A stretch of DNA of 64,000 bases from Corallium rubrum (Eukaryota > Cnidaria > Anthozoa > Scleralcyonacea > Coralliidae), in the NCBI GenBank assembly GCA_964035015.1, contig OZ035997.1, positions 13,053,036 to 13,117,035 on the forward strand, in the 5' to 3' direction. The position numbers and the translations under genes were made by a program. This document shows positions 14,633 through 25,764 of the stretch, piece after piece. The notes beneath the pieces were generated by a model. That model saw only the letters and a list, made by a program, of their open reading frames with translations. It was not told where the DNA came from and did not search any database. The first letter of the stretch is position 1; each line of letters opens with the position of its first letter.

Positions 14633-15164
14633 TAACTACATCTCATATGCAAGCGCTATACCAATAATTAAAAGCACAACAGGGGCGGATTTAGCGTTAG
14701 TCAAATAAGTCATACGACTAAGGTAAAAAAATCCGTAAGAAAAAATAATTATCATATCGTTCTTCCCTCAGTCTCGACTCTCGAGATCGCCGAGATAATC
14801 GATCAGGTGAGATTGCCGACCGGCATTTTAACCCACGCCGCGCGGTTGACTTTGTTCTTTCTCGACGGATTTGAGCCTATTGTATCAGCCGCTGTGATTG
14901 GTTGAATTTATAAATTAGTCTTTATAGCGACCTGTGATTGGTTTGCCGAGTGTTCGCCGGATTTCTTTGTCTTTCTCGACGGATTTAGACCCCTTGTATC
15001 ACCCTTTCTGATTGGCTTAATTTTTCAATAGCTCTTTATCAAGAGCACGGATTGGTTTAGCGGCGTGTGACTTTGTTGTTCTCGACTGATTTGTGGACTG
15101 ATCAGTGATCGATTCTGACTAACTTGCACTAGTATCACTACAAGCGGATTCTTTCGTTTGGAAC

Positions 15165-15419
15165 ATGGCTTTGCCTAATACAAACGTGATAGATCTTGAT
15201 GTTTCGCTTTGAAGGACATCGACGAGATGTGTTGCGAGAGATTTATAAAACGGCAAGTTTAATACCGTCGACTCGAGGGTCGCAAGCGAAGGATGCTTTC
15301 CGTAAAGGAGAATTTTTAATACCAAGATTGGCAAGACGCTTCAAAGGAATTTTGGCACTGAGATGTACGTGGTGATATACGCCAACAATGACAAGAAGAA
15401 ACCTCGTGCTGCTCTCAGG
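15165..15419 (+). pseudogene. Exon-like open segment inside the hAT-like element
   Basis: An ATG frame of 15 codons ends in TGA at 15210-15212. A second frame starting at 15211 stays open for about 50 codons (Arg/Lys-rich, containing RDVLREIYKTASL) and a third frame runs into AGG|gtaagc. Two frame changes mean it is broken or only partly transcribed. It could be the first exon of a degraded transposase or a captured gene fragment; I do not recognise the family. Confidence 0.25.
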
Positions 15420-15865
15420 TAAGCAGATTTTTCTGCCTTAATTATTTTCTAGTTTCTTTAAAGACATATAAATTCTACATGGAATTTTAATAATACGACA
15501 ATAACAACCTTCGCCACGATTGAGACCACATGGCATGTCTTCAAATGAAAGTGACCTTTATTATTGTTTAGAATCTTATTAATATAGCTACGTGTTTGTA
15601 GCGCAAGTAGCTCAAATTCATTCAGGGTTTCCCTTCTTGTATTTGTTTATATAAATGGTTTGAAAACTTAATTCAGTTAATTGAATATTAATATGATTTT
15701 GAGACTAGCATTGTAGCAAGAATTGAAATACAAGCTAAAGGATTTTATCATGATTGGATAATGTAGACTACTTCATAAATTTATAAAATAGATAGTGAGG
15801 TCTGGCAATCATAATTACGTTATTTTATGTGACACACTGTTATTTAATGTGAGAGACCATAGTTA

Positions 15866-16110
15866 GGGCCTGTTTTCAAGGTGGTTACCAAACAAGTAAA
15901 AAGTTGTCTTGGGTAGGTGAGTTATCCCTTACCAAATGCATTTACAAGGACAAAACATAACCCAGCTAGGTTAACCTAGCACCCGGGTTACCCTAGTGTC
16001 CTTGCAAATACGACAAACAAACAAAAAGACAGGAAATGTATGAGAGCTAGGGTAACCAGTGTGCTAGAGTAACCCAGTGGCTAGGATAATACCTCCTTGT
16101 AAATAAGCCC
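15866..16110. mobile_element. PIF/Harbinger-like MITE nested in the hAT element
   Basis: The ends GGGCCTGTTTTCAAGG and CCTTGTAAATAAGCCC are flanked by TTA at 15863-15865 and 16111-16113. The element is 245 bp with GGTTACC/GGTAACC-type inner arms. Confidence 0.65.
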
Positions 16111-16493
16111 TTAATATAGAGACTGAGTCAGGCTTACAACATTTTTGAATTTGACATAGTATTTAAATGTTTTAGGTCTGAGGCATCTGGGAATTGCCTA
16201 TACAGCTCTGTTTCAAGGTCTTGCATAGAGTGAAATGGTCTAACCTGCAGTATGGTTATCAGTTTCATATAAAATTTTGAAATCATGAATCTTATTAAAT
16301 ATTTGAAGTAGATGTATTGTATTTGTTGTTTATTTCTTGGTTAAAATAATTAAATCTGCTAAAATGTTCTGCGCTCGGGGAGCATGAAAGCCCCCCCCCC
16401 CCCTAGAACCCAAATATTTTGGACTAAGGTGACAAAAATCCTAGATCTGCCCCTGCACAATACGTGATTCGTAACCTTACCAGTCCCCGTCCG

Positions 16494-16620
16494 AATTTCA
16501 GTTGCTCAATGCGGGCTGTTAGAACATATAATCGGTCATTGGAAGGTTGCAGGTTCGAACTCTGTCTGGGGTTCAAAAATTTTTCTGGGTAGTTGAGCTT
16601 GACGAACGTCTACCGAACGC
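16494..16620 (+). mobile_element. tRNA-derived SINE fragment (family B)
   Basis: It is a diverged copy of the element at 38634. The B box GGTTCGAACTC is intact and the tail is TGACGAACGTCTACCGAACG. The A box is eroded, so this is not a tRNA gene. Confidence 0.6.
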
Positions 16621-18800
16621 CTTTAATGATGTATTGTATGCAGCGGATACAAATCTTTTCTCAAATTATGTAAATTTTGGATAGGATCTCAGCGAAACTG
16701 TTATTCTAATCGCGTAGTATAAGACCCAATTTTAATAATATATTTTTCATATAAAAGCGTTAATTTCTAAACGGATAAAAAATAAGAAAGAGCATTTAGT
16801 AAACTATTTTTGGACTTTTTCAAGGCTCGTAATTTGTATAGACCACTTGCACTTATTATTTGCTTGGTGGAAGACAAATCGTTTCAAGAACTTCTAGTAA
16901 AATAAGAAATAGACCAATTCTAAAGCACTCAAGTACCTGAAGAACGAGAATACAATAGAAACACTATAGAGAGGACACTCCGAGACTGAATACCTCCGCG
17001 ATCGAGTATTACAGATGTTAATAATATGATAAAGTCGGTTTTCTTTGACATACCGCTGTTTATATACAGGTTAAAACCTCCCAACCTTATATTAACCTCG
17101 CAATAACAATAGAACCTCGTCCGACAAGCTTTTTCCTATTTAATTCTTTAGGAAACCTCCTCGATCATGTTCGCCCTCGGGTTATATATCGCTAATAAAC
17201 TTTGGGTTAAGGTGCTTAACCTACCCTTAAAGTGAAACGAGTCATCCGGCTATAACCAGACTAGCTCACAAGACCAGCACATATATAAAATGCTCGATTG
17301 TACTGGAACAGACATTATGCAAAAAAGTTGCCATAATATATTTTTTCCTACACGGAAAATCTTGCGATCATATTACTATGAAATTCTCATAGTTTTCATA
17401 GAAATTCTCATTTTCCACAAAGTTACATCAAAACACTGTTTGAGAGGTAAAACATAACCTCCATTTATGAATGATAATTTAAACCCAATTCCCCTTTCTT
17501 AATAATGTAGGTGAACATATAGCGGCTTATATAGATTAAAACATGTTTAGCCACATTGAGCGTGACACAAGTATAGCTACATTGCATATTTTTATTAGAA
17601 CCCACACGACTGTATTTGTTTATTTATATATACGATTTGTTTTTCCTAAAATTAATTCGAAGTTTAATTATAACTCGAATTCTGATCTAAACTCGAAGTT
17701 GTATGTTCATCCCCTAAAAATTATATGCATTAAAAAGTAGTTACCCACAGTTTAATATATCAGATCGCAAATGTGTTACAGTTGCATGTCGTTTTATACA
17801 CAACGCATATTTTTTAAATAGATCATTGTAATTGTCACCTGTAGCAACGTCTGGCATTCCCCTTTGGCTTTGTACAAAATACAAAAAAAGTTTGTGGTTC
17901 AGCTGCCGGCCGGCCAACACATTGTTCATTCGTAAAAAAATGACAAATTATTGTTTCACCTGGGGTTTGAAACATAAACACGAATTATTACCCTCACGTG
18001 CAGTAATCGTCAGTTTGCGAATAAACAACGTTCAAAGAGCTCTGACGCTCAAAATACTCAGAACAGTGGCCGACGAATATGCTGTGCCAATATATAGGTG
18101 ACACTTGACCAACCATACTCTGGAAAAAAAGACACTGCATTTAAAGTAATTATGATCCCACTCTATGAGAATTGACAATCAGTAAGTTAGACTGAACATT
18201 CACACATGGTGAATGTACACCGAACGGCAATAACAGCGGGGAAATATTGTCTGCGAATGCGTAAGAGGTCTGCCGGAAGTAGAGCTTTCGCGGGTTATCC
18301 AAAGAGAATTCAAATGTAAACACATGCGCTTAGGAAAATCTTTGCTATTTAATATCGTTATGTTTCTGCCTTCTAAATTGTGTGAGTGTTTTGAGAAAAG
18401 CTACATGCATTGTTCGCAAAAGAAGTAACAAACAAAATTGAGTACTCCGGAACACTGTGCGGAACATTCCGAAATTCCACACATCTTCTCTAGATCAAAT
18501 AAGATGGCGGACCAACTTAGTTCGATTATCCCAATACTGACTGTTTTCCAATTCAGCGTTAGAACAACTTGAACATGAACTCAGGACAAAATTGTGATAA
18601 CATGAAAAGTCTCTAAATTTACTTCAAAAACGAAATAATTCATGAAGAAAACGCAAAGGAAAATCATGACCGTGACGTGTCTCTGTATGTGATAATAGAG
18701 ACACGCTCGCTATTTTCGATGAACTGTTTCTTCGATTTTACGGCCCAGACAACTTCAATTTTCAAAATTGATTTCTATATGAGTTTATTATATGGATAGT
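16621..18800. other. No recognisable gene
   Basis: AT-rich sequence. Weak overlapping frames at 17543-18101 on both strands lack splice logic and resemble no family I know. GGAGTACTCCGGAAC-type inverted motifs near 18438 and 19075 suggest a decayed element. Confidence 0.5.
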
Positions 18801-18807
18801 TTTTGAA

Positions 18808-18909
18808 GCTATTTAAATAACTCGTAGTACGTGTTTTATCAGATCTATAAAACACTCGGTTATCGCCTCGTGTTTTAAATCTGATAAAACACTCCGGGCA
18901 GTTATTAGC
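18808..18909. repeat. Hairpin with acactcggttatcgcctcgtgt core
   Basis: The arms TACGTGTTTTATCAGAT and ATCTGATAAAACACTCCG are closely related to the hairpin at 62545-62650. Confidence 0.7.
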
Positions 18910-19154
18910 TTAATATCAGGAAATACGTCTTTGTACTGGTATATTGTAGGTACCAAGGTTCGAGGCCGCCATTGTTAAAAATAACACCACCGACGTCGAA
19001 ATTTGGGGAAAACAGAACACTTCAGGACAATTACGTTAAAGTGTTCCGGTGCACTCCGTTACTGTTCTGAAATCCGGAGTACCCCAAACAGGAAAAGAAG
19101 CAGCACCATGCTGTTCCGAACAATATCTACATGTTAGTTTCAGAAATTGCGGCT

Positions 19155-19361
19155 TGATGTTAGTAATAATTGTTAGTTGTTTGCTGTATAAGCTGTGTTA
19201 GTTAGTAATACTCAGAAAAACTCTGAGCTCCAAGCGGGACTCGAAGCATCGTCCCGCTTAGAGTCGATAAGTTAGATAAGTCCCGCTTAGAGCTCAGAGT
19301 TTTTCTGAGTATTACTAACTAACACAGCTTGTACAGCAAACAACTAACAATTATTAATATC
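19155..19361. repeat. Near-perfect palindrome, ~90 bp arms
   Basis: The left arm runs from TTAGTAATAATTGTTAGTTG through ACTCAGAAAAACTCTGAGCT; the right arm is its almost exact complement ending at 19361. A short AGTCCCGCTTAGAG unit is repeated in the loop. Confidence 0.8.
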
Positions 19362-19703
19362 TACATGCATATCTAAATTAGTTTTAACCTAATTTTAATA
19401 TAAATATATATATATATATATAACTTTGAAGTCGTCGACGATAGAATTATACGTTGGATCTTCCTATAGCTGTGACTAACAAGAACGTTAAAATTCTAGA
19501 TTATCTCAAGTTTGGAATGTTTTGTCGACGCCGATGGACAACCGTTGTTGTTGTCTTTTATGGTTTTTCCGCGAGTCTTGTTAATCTCGTGGGCGAAATA
19601 GATGGAAAAGAGGTAGGCACATCTTTTGATAGTAGCTGTTTAGTTGTATAGAATAACCCGCGAAACGTCTTTTAAATATTCGATCACGCAGAGTGTTTAT
19701 AGC

Positions 19704-19710
<7 letters not shown>

Positions 19711-19798
<88 letters not shown>
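19711..19798. repeat. (AT)n microsatellite at SINE tail
   Basis: About 44 TA units ending where the minus-strand SINE array begins. Confidence 0.95.
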
Positions 19799-19801
<3 letters not shown>

Positions 19802-20293
19802 CATGTTCTAAGGATTTAGGGTGAAGGAAAATTCGAGTGTACAATATATACATTTTAAGACCAAACCGGGAGCAGTTGCGAAAAATGCAACTACACAGGC
19901 CCTCCGGCAGGAATTGAACCCACGACCTTGCGATTCTAGTGCAATGCTCTGACCACTGAGCCACGGAGGCCGTTGCCGAGAGCTTGATCGCGAGTTCTGT
20001 ATATATAATAAGGTGGTAATGCCAGGAGAGAATTGGGTATATTATAAATGATATTGGGCATTTCACTCGATTACATAGCATGTTCTAAGGATTTAGGGTG
20101 AAGGAAAATTCGAGTGTAGAATATATACATTTTAAGACCAAACCGGGAGCAGTTGCGAAAAATGCAACTACACAGGCCCTCCGGCAGGAATTGAACCCAC
20201 GACCTTGCGATTCTGGTGCAATGCTCTGACCACTGAGCCACGGAGGCCGTTGCCGAGAGCTTGATAGCGAGTTCTGTATATATAATAAGGTGG
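19799..20293 (-). mobile_element. Two head-to-tail tRNA-SINE units (family A), minus strand
   Basis: The tRNA-like heads lie at 19898-19971 and 20175-20248 on the minus strand, with A box TGGCTCAGTGG and B box GGGTTCAATTCC. Each unit continues into a CGCAACTGCTCCCGG body and a tail ending CCTTAGAACATGCTA. The linker TACAGAACTCGCGATCAAGC precedes each head. This is not a functional tRNA, because the acceptor stem is mismatched and a SINE body follows. Confidence 0.8.
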
Positions 20294-20729
20294 ATCGCGA
20301 TCTCGGCAACGGCTTGATCGCGATCAAGCTCTCGGCAACGGCCTCCGTGGCTCAGTGGTCAGAGCATTGCACTAGAATCGCAAGGTCGTGGGTTCAATTC
20401 CTGCCGGAGGGCCTGTGTAGTTGCATTTTTCGCAACTGCTCCCGGTTTGGTCTTAAAATGTATATATTCTACACTCGAATTTTCCTTCACCCTAAATCCT
20501 TAGAACATGCTATGTAATCGAGTGAAATGCCCAATATCATTTATAATATACCCAATTCTCTCCTGGCATTACCACCTTATTATATATACAGAACTCGCGA
20601 TCAAGCTCTCGGCAACGGCCTCCGTGGCTCAGTGGTCAGAGCATTGCACTAGAATCGCAAGGTCGTGGGTTCAATTCCTGCCGGAGGGCCTGTGTAGTTG
20701 CATTTTTCGCAACTGCTCCCGGTTTGGTC

Positions 20730-20735
<6 letters not shown>
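20294..20735 (+). mobile_element. Two head-to-tail tRNA-SINE units (family A), plus strand
   Basis: These are mirror copies of the preceding pair, with heads at 20340-20413 and 20617-20690. The second unit is cut in its tail and continues into (AT)n at 20733-20762. Together with the minus pair they form a very long inverted repeat centred near 20293. Confidence 0.8.
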
Positions 20736-20762
<27 letters not shown>

Positions 20763-20764
<2 letters not shown>

Positions 20765-21520
20765 CGTAGCAAGTATATATATCCAACTACATCATGGAGC
20801 ACAAATCCTATATTACCTTATAGTATGTCAAAACTGTGGATCTGTAATACAACTTCAATTCAAAGTTCCGACGTTCAACAAAGCAATGGCTTATAGTTTA
20901 TAAAGCCTGGTGCACAAGCTATGATTTTAGTCGGCTGATTTCCATCGGCTGGTCAACCAATAAAAAGCGGTGTCTATACCATAAATGCGTGCCAGTAACA
21001 TGTAAAAGCTCACATCTTTAGCAACCGGAGCCACCATTTTTACGATCATCAAATTAAATCATTTCAGGAAGAATAATGTAGAGTGATCAGTAAACGATAA
21101 AAAATGGTAATCGCCACACGCGGTATATGATGCGATATTTTGACCGATTTTAGTAAGACAATATATATCAAACCAGTTTGATGTTTTGCGACGAAAATCG
21201 GAAAACTAAAATCACTCTGAAATAAATCGACTAAAATAACGATTTTGATTGTAAGCCCTAACCTTTAGACGGCCGAACTAGATCAGCCGTTTAGACGTCA
21301 TGGGAAAAGGGTTGGTATATTTTAGTGAGTCAAACGTTGAAGCGTGAGAAGGGTTACCGCCAAACCGAGTGGAGTATGGCATAGATAGATACAACAAAGT
21401 TAAAAAGTGGTCAAAAATGCACAAAACGAACAGAAGTTTGCAACAGAAAAAGGCAGAAAACAGACAATAGATTCCAAAAAGAAGGTGCCGCTGGAAACGG
21501 CAATATTTTATGGCTTTTAA
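20763..21520. other. No recognisable gene
   Basis: AT-rich sequence with several short inverted motifs around GACTAAAATC/GATTTTAGTC (20920-21260), probably an eroded MITE. No splice-bounded coding was seen. Confidence 0.4.
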
Positions 21521-21522
21521 TC

Positions 21523-22350
21523 TCGACAGTGGTTTATTAAGTTTGTTGTTGAATCTTTAAAAATGCTGGCATAAAATATTTTCCAATCGACAACGTTTGT
21601 TTATGAGCGGGGTTTCAGCTTGATTGCTGAAGAGCATAAAAATTGGCAATTTCTGATGGTTAAGCCCCGTGCGGACCTCTGCGGACACGAACAATTGACA
21701 ACAGTACTACATGTCTTCGCATATATGCATTCACATGCTTAAAATATATCTTTCCTCATTATGAAAGTGTAAAGTTCCAACCTTAAGGATTTTTTTTAAT
21801 GGTGTATTGTCGGACATCTTCAATGTCTTCAAGCATCACATCTTCATGAAGCATGAAACTTCCTTTCATCTTTGCACTTCTGCGCCATTGCCGCCTTAAT
21901 AATTGCAGGGGTTGTTGGTGGAAACTTCTTTGATGTCGACAGTCATTTATTAAGTTTGTCGTTGAATCTTTAAAACTGTTGGCATAAAATATTTTCTTAT
22001 CGCCAACGTTTGGTTATGAGCGGAATTTCAGCTTGATTGCTGAAGAACATAAAAAATTGCAATTTCTGATTGGTTAAGCGCTGTGCGAAGACAAACAATT
22101 GACAAACAGTACTGCATGTCTTCGTATTTATGCATTCACATGCTTAAAACATAGCTTTCCTCATTATGAAAGTGTAAAGTTCCAACCTTCAGGATTTTTT
22201 TTAATGGTGTATTGTGGGACACCTTCAATTAAGGATGTTTGCACCGCACCTGCACGAAGAAGGAAACTTCCTTTCATCTTTGCACGTCTTCTGCGCCATT
22301 GCTGTCTTAATAATTGCAGGGATAGCTGATGGAAACTTCTTTAACAATTA
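21523..22350. repeat. Tandem duplication, two ~416 bp units
   Basis: Unit 1 starts at TCGACAGTGGTTTATTAAG (about 21523) and unit 2 at TCGACAGTCATTTATTAAG (about 21940). They share long blocks such as CAGCTTGATTGCTGAAGA and ATGAAAGTGTAAAGTTCCAA. Short indels and substitutions separate them. No coding was recognised. Confidence 0.8.
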
Positions 22351-23465
22351 GTGTGCTAGAAAAATAAATGCCAGAATTGAAAAAAATTATAAATTGACAC
22401 AAATATCAGTTAGAATCCAAAGCTATAAAAATCTAAGTTGTGCCAAAACAAACTAATGGGAACTATGTTCTGCTCACGTTGCAATTTGCTTTAATTACAA
22501 ATATGTGTAATTTTCCATATGGCAACTGATACTGGGAAATTACAGTAATTTCCATATTTAACTACATATCCGCCTACAGAAACCTGTCGGTAATTTTTTT
22601 TAACTGAGATTTTAGTCACATTCACATTTAACAGAAATAGTTCGCAATAATAGTCTGATATAGATCAGTCGATCAACGCTACTCTGGCTTAAAATTTTTT
22701 TTCAACGTAATTTAAAACGTTATTACTGTTCATGACACAATGTTTCGACACCCCTACATATCATGTGTCTTCATTGTAAAGAAAGATCCTAGGACGTTAT
22801 CGATCAACAAGATGCAAATATAGGCTTCTGCATGTAATACACTACCGTCGGCTTCCAGTCTCTAATGGGACTGTGGATTAATAGTGAGAATTTTTCAATC
22901 ATCCCACGCGATCTCCTAGCTGGTCATGCGTTGGGTCATGGACAGTATAACGGTTTATGTTACATTCAAGATTTTTCGAGCAACAGTACCGTTAAACTAT
23001 GTCTGATAATTTGATTTCCATAATTTCCTAAATTCAAATCGCGTTAATAGTTTAAAAAACAGTTTTTGTAGTAGGGGGTATTTGGTAAGTAATCCACGAA
23101 AATTTCAGAGAAAATATTGAAAGGTTGCAAAGTTGTAACTTGTTAGATACACCATTTCGGTTAAAAAATTGAGAAAAACGAAGAATGTGGTAATATTCTC
23201 AAGTCATATAACCCACAAAAAATTTTCATGTCGTACAAAACACATTTAAATTTCATTTCGAAAATTGAAATAAAAGAAAATTTCTACATATTTTCCAACC
23301 TCCCCATCCCCCTCCCCCCTATTGCTAACATAATTGCTTAGCTTTTGACCTGCATGTTGACTCAGATGCATGAAGGCCTGTTGACTCTGATAAAACACCT
23401 GAGTCAATAGGTCGAACGACGTTAAGCAATAAATAATAAACTCTGCCTAACGCCAGACGATTTTA

Positions 23466-23754
23466 GGGCCTGTTTATATGGAGGTGAGTTCCGGGTCGGT
23501 AGAACAAGCACTATTTTCCACACAGACAAGGTAACTCGCCCTGGCGAGAACAAGGAACTTGCGGCCGGGGTCGCGGCAAGACGGGATAAACATTTCCCAA
23601 AATAAATACGTTTGCACGGGTAACTCGGCATAGCGGTATGAATTTTCTTCGCTGATAATCTTCTCAAATATTACAACCCGCCAGGTGACTCGCTTTCATA
23701 TAACGTAAGTTTATCCCTGGAAACGGGGTAAGTCAGCTCCATATAAACACGCCC
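23466..23754. mobile_element. Harbinger-like MITE, GGGCCTGTTTATATGGAG ends
   Basis: The left end after TTA is GGGCCTGTTTATATGGAG and the right end is CTCCATATAAACACGCCC. The right flank reads ATA, so the duplication is imperfect. Confidence 0.55.
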
Positions 23755-23977
23755 ATACTCGTCAATTGGAAAGTTACCCGGAGTAGAAAGGATTAAAGAA
23801 TTACATAATATGTACTACACTGTTGAACACAAATATACTGACGCGAAGTTTAGCTATAACTGCATGGTGAAAATGCTCTATATCCAAAGCCGGCCAGCAG
23901 GCAAGACAGTAAATACAATTTAAACGTGAACATGCTCGTTAATATTTAATACTTGACATTTCTCCGTTTTTTAGAAC

Positions 23978-24942
23978 TTGAACACGACGAGATTGCAAAA
24001 CAACACTACCTCTAATAGTCCTTTTACAATCATTAATGCCATTGGCCTTGGGGAATGTGCAATTGGGATCATCGCGAATGGCTTGCTTCTGATTGTCATT
24101 ATTCACAATCCCTTGAATAACCTTCGCAGATCAGGCTGGATCACCATCACTAATCTGGCAATGGCAGATTTCCTAACTATAGCGTAACAACGATCCCGTT
24201 CTGCCGCAAACCAAGTGAAGTATTCGATCCCAACGACAAAAGCCAACTTGACAGAAGGTCGGCCAACGCTTTTCTCTACGTCGGATACACTGCATCCTTC
24301 TTCATGCTCTTGGTCTTTGCCATAGAAAGATACATAGCTGTCAAATACCCATTACAAACCAGTAGCATCCTGACGAAGAAACGAGTTTGTCTCACGTGCT
24401 TTATATGTTGGATCGCAGCAATAATAATAGGCAGTGTTAATCTCTACAACAACGAATTAGAACCATACCAGTTCAAAGTCTGGATATCGATATTTCTTCT
24501 CTTGGAAATCGTTGTCGTTTTCTTGGTCGCAATTAAAGTCTTTTTGATAAAGCGAATCCTGATGGCCAGTCAAGGCTTGGGGACGAGCAACAGAAGGAAT
24601 GCACAAAGTAAAGATATCGTAATAACATTGGTAATACTTATCTTCGTCTTATTGGTCACAGCTTTTCCGTATTTCATAGGAAAGCAGATAGAATACATTA
24701 GTCGTGATAACCTTCAATTACCTCTTGGGCAGATGGCTATTTATTTCCCATATTACTATTTCCCCGTCGCTAACCTAAACTTCATCGTCAATCCATTTAT
24801 TTACGCATGGCGTCTAGCAGAATACCGCTACGCATTCATTGCGTTTTTCACAGGAAAATTCCACGAAGGGTCGCAAATAGATGGGTTGACTAATACCAAT
24901 CCAAGGTCTACAAAGAAGTCCGTTGAAGAGACAAGGCTTTAA
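23978..24942 (+). pseudogene. Rhodopsin-class GPCR relic (melanocortin/adenosine-type orphan)
   Basis: Seven hydrophobic segments are readable. TM1 has GIIANGLLL, TM2 NLAMADF, TM3 ends in ERY in place of DRY, TM4 has the CFICW stretch, TM6 has TAFPYF instead of CWxP, and TM7 has NPFIYAW. Asn-Thr/Ser sequons sit in the short N-terminus. The extracellular cysteines of the usual TM3-ECL2 disulphide are absent, as in melanocortin-like receptors. Two lesions appear. The frame begins with TTG where ATG is expected, right after ttttttagaac. A TAA at 24185-24187 in TM2 needs one extra base to continue into the second frame, which is open from 24181 to 24942. It could still be a spliced gene if that TAG is a real acceptor, but the frameshift argues for a pseudogene or a base error. 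The ligand is unknown. Confidence 0.8.
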
Positions 24943-24953
24943 CAATCGTTCAC

Positions 24954-25125
24954 ATCATAGTCAATAGAATTATATACATAGTCTGAAAGCCCAAAAAAAA
25001 TATCTTTGTTCTATGTTTTTGTTCAAGTCAGCGAAAGTGGTTACTGAACGCATTGTATTTTCTGTATAACGAAGCAGTCATTCAACAGCAGCGTTTGAGG
25101 TTAAGTTTGTTTAATTATTATATGT
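24954..25125. mobile_element. One end of a CATAGTTAATAGAA MITE, fused behind the GPCR relic
   Basis: CATAGTCAATAGAATTATAT, then TATGTTTTTGTTCA and GTTACTGAACGCATTGTATT, match the left two thirds of the element at 28978-29281. The right end is missing. Confidence 0.6.
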
Positions 25126-25127
25126 CC

Positions 25128-25130
<3 letters not shown>

Positions 25131-25159
<29 letters not shown>
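25131..25159. repeat. Short (AT)n microsatellite
   Basis: About 14 AT units downstream of the MITE fragment. Confidence 0.9.
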
Positions 25160-25656
25160 CTGATATATATACTATTTGGAGAATGAGTGGCCGTTCTGCA
25201 TCAGGTGTATGCAGACACGAAGCGAAGCCTACTAAAACGGCTATTAAGTTAGCTAAAACTACATCATGTTAAGAGCTGATAAACCTTCGAGGTAAGGTTT
25301 AATAGGCTACGATTATTAAATTAGTGATACGAGCATGCACTTTGATTTAGTATTAGTCCCACATTTTATATTCTAAGTGACCTGCCATAAATAGCCGTTC
25401 TGATCAGCGTCTTTTTCTTGTATATGAGGACGCTACCAGCGCACCTCACTCAAGATAGTTGAATGCGAAGTGTCTGCACTGATATCAGTATCTGTGAATG
25501 TGATACAGAACTGGTGTTTTATTAAACAGTTCGGTATCACATGTACAGACACTGATACCAGTTCTGTATTGACATTGATTAAACCTTAATTTCTCTTGAA
25601 TTTTCCTCATAAATTATTAATTATGAATTAGAATTTGTAATTTAATTATTTTTTGC

Positions 25657-25764
25657 CGAATAAACGTAAGTATAGATCGTTTTCACCCTGGCCGCCATTT
25701 CATTGTTTTGGTACACCAATATAGCCGCCGTGACGTCAGATGAAAACGATCTATACGTTTATTC
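25657..25764. repeat. Hairpin, ATAAACGTAAGTATAGATCG arms
   Basis: TAGATCGTTTTCA near 25673 is complemented by TGAAAACGATCTA near 25741, and the arms extend to AATAAACGT and ACGTTTATT. Confidence 0.6.

Larger units (their letters stand above)
14680..16455. mobile_element. hAT-like element (CAGGGGC ends, CACAA duplication)
   Basis: The ends are CAGGGGCGGATTTAG and its near-complement CTAGATCTGCCCCTG. The direct repeat CACAA flanks both sides (14675-14679 and 16456-16460). CAGGGG termini are usual for hAT elements, although the classic duplication is 8 bp. The left third contains two or three tandem ~100-117 bp units, each with TTTCTCGACGGATTT and ATTGG (CCAAT) boxes, resembling a promoter array. 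An ATG at 15165 and a frame-shifted open stretch to a GTAAGC splice donor at about 15420 follow. A Harbinger-like MITE is nested inside, and a C run lies near 16391. No complete transposase is present. Confidence 0.65.

Noticed and set aside
19898-20690. Functional tRNA genes
   Set aside because: A and B boxes are present, but acceptor stems mismatch and each head continues into the same body and tail, so they are SINEs.
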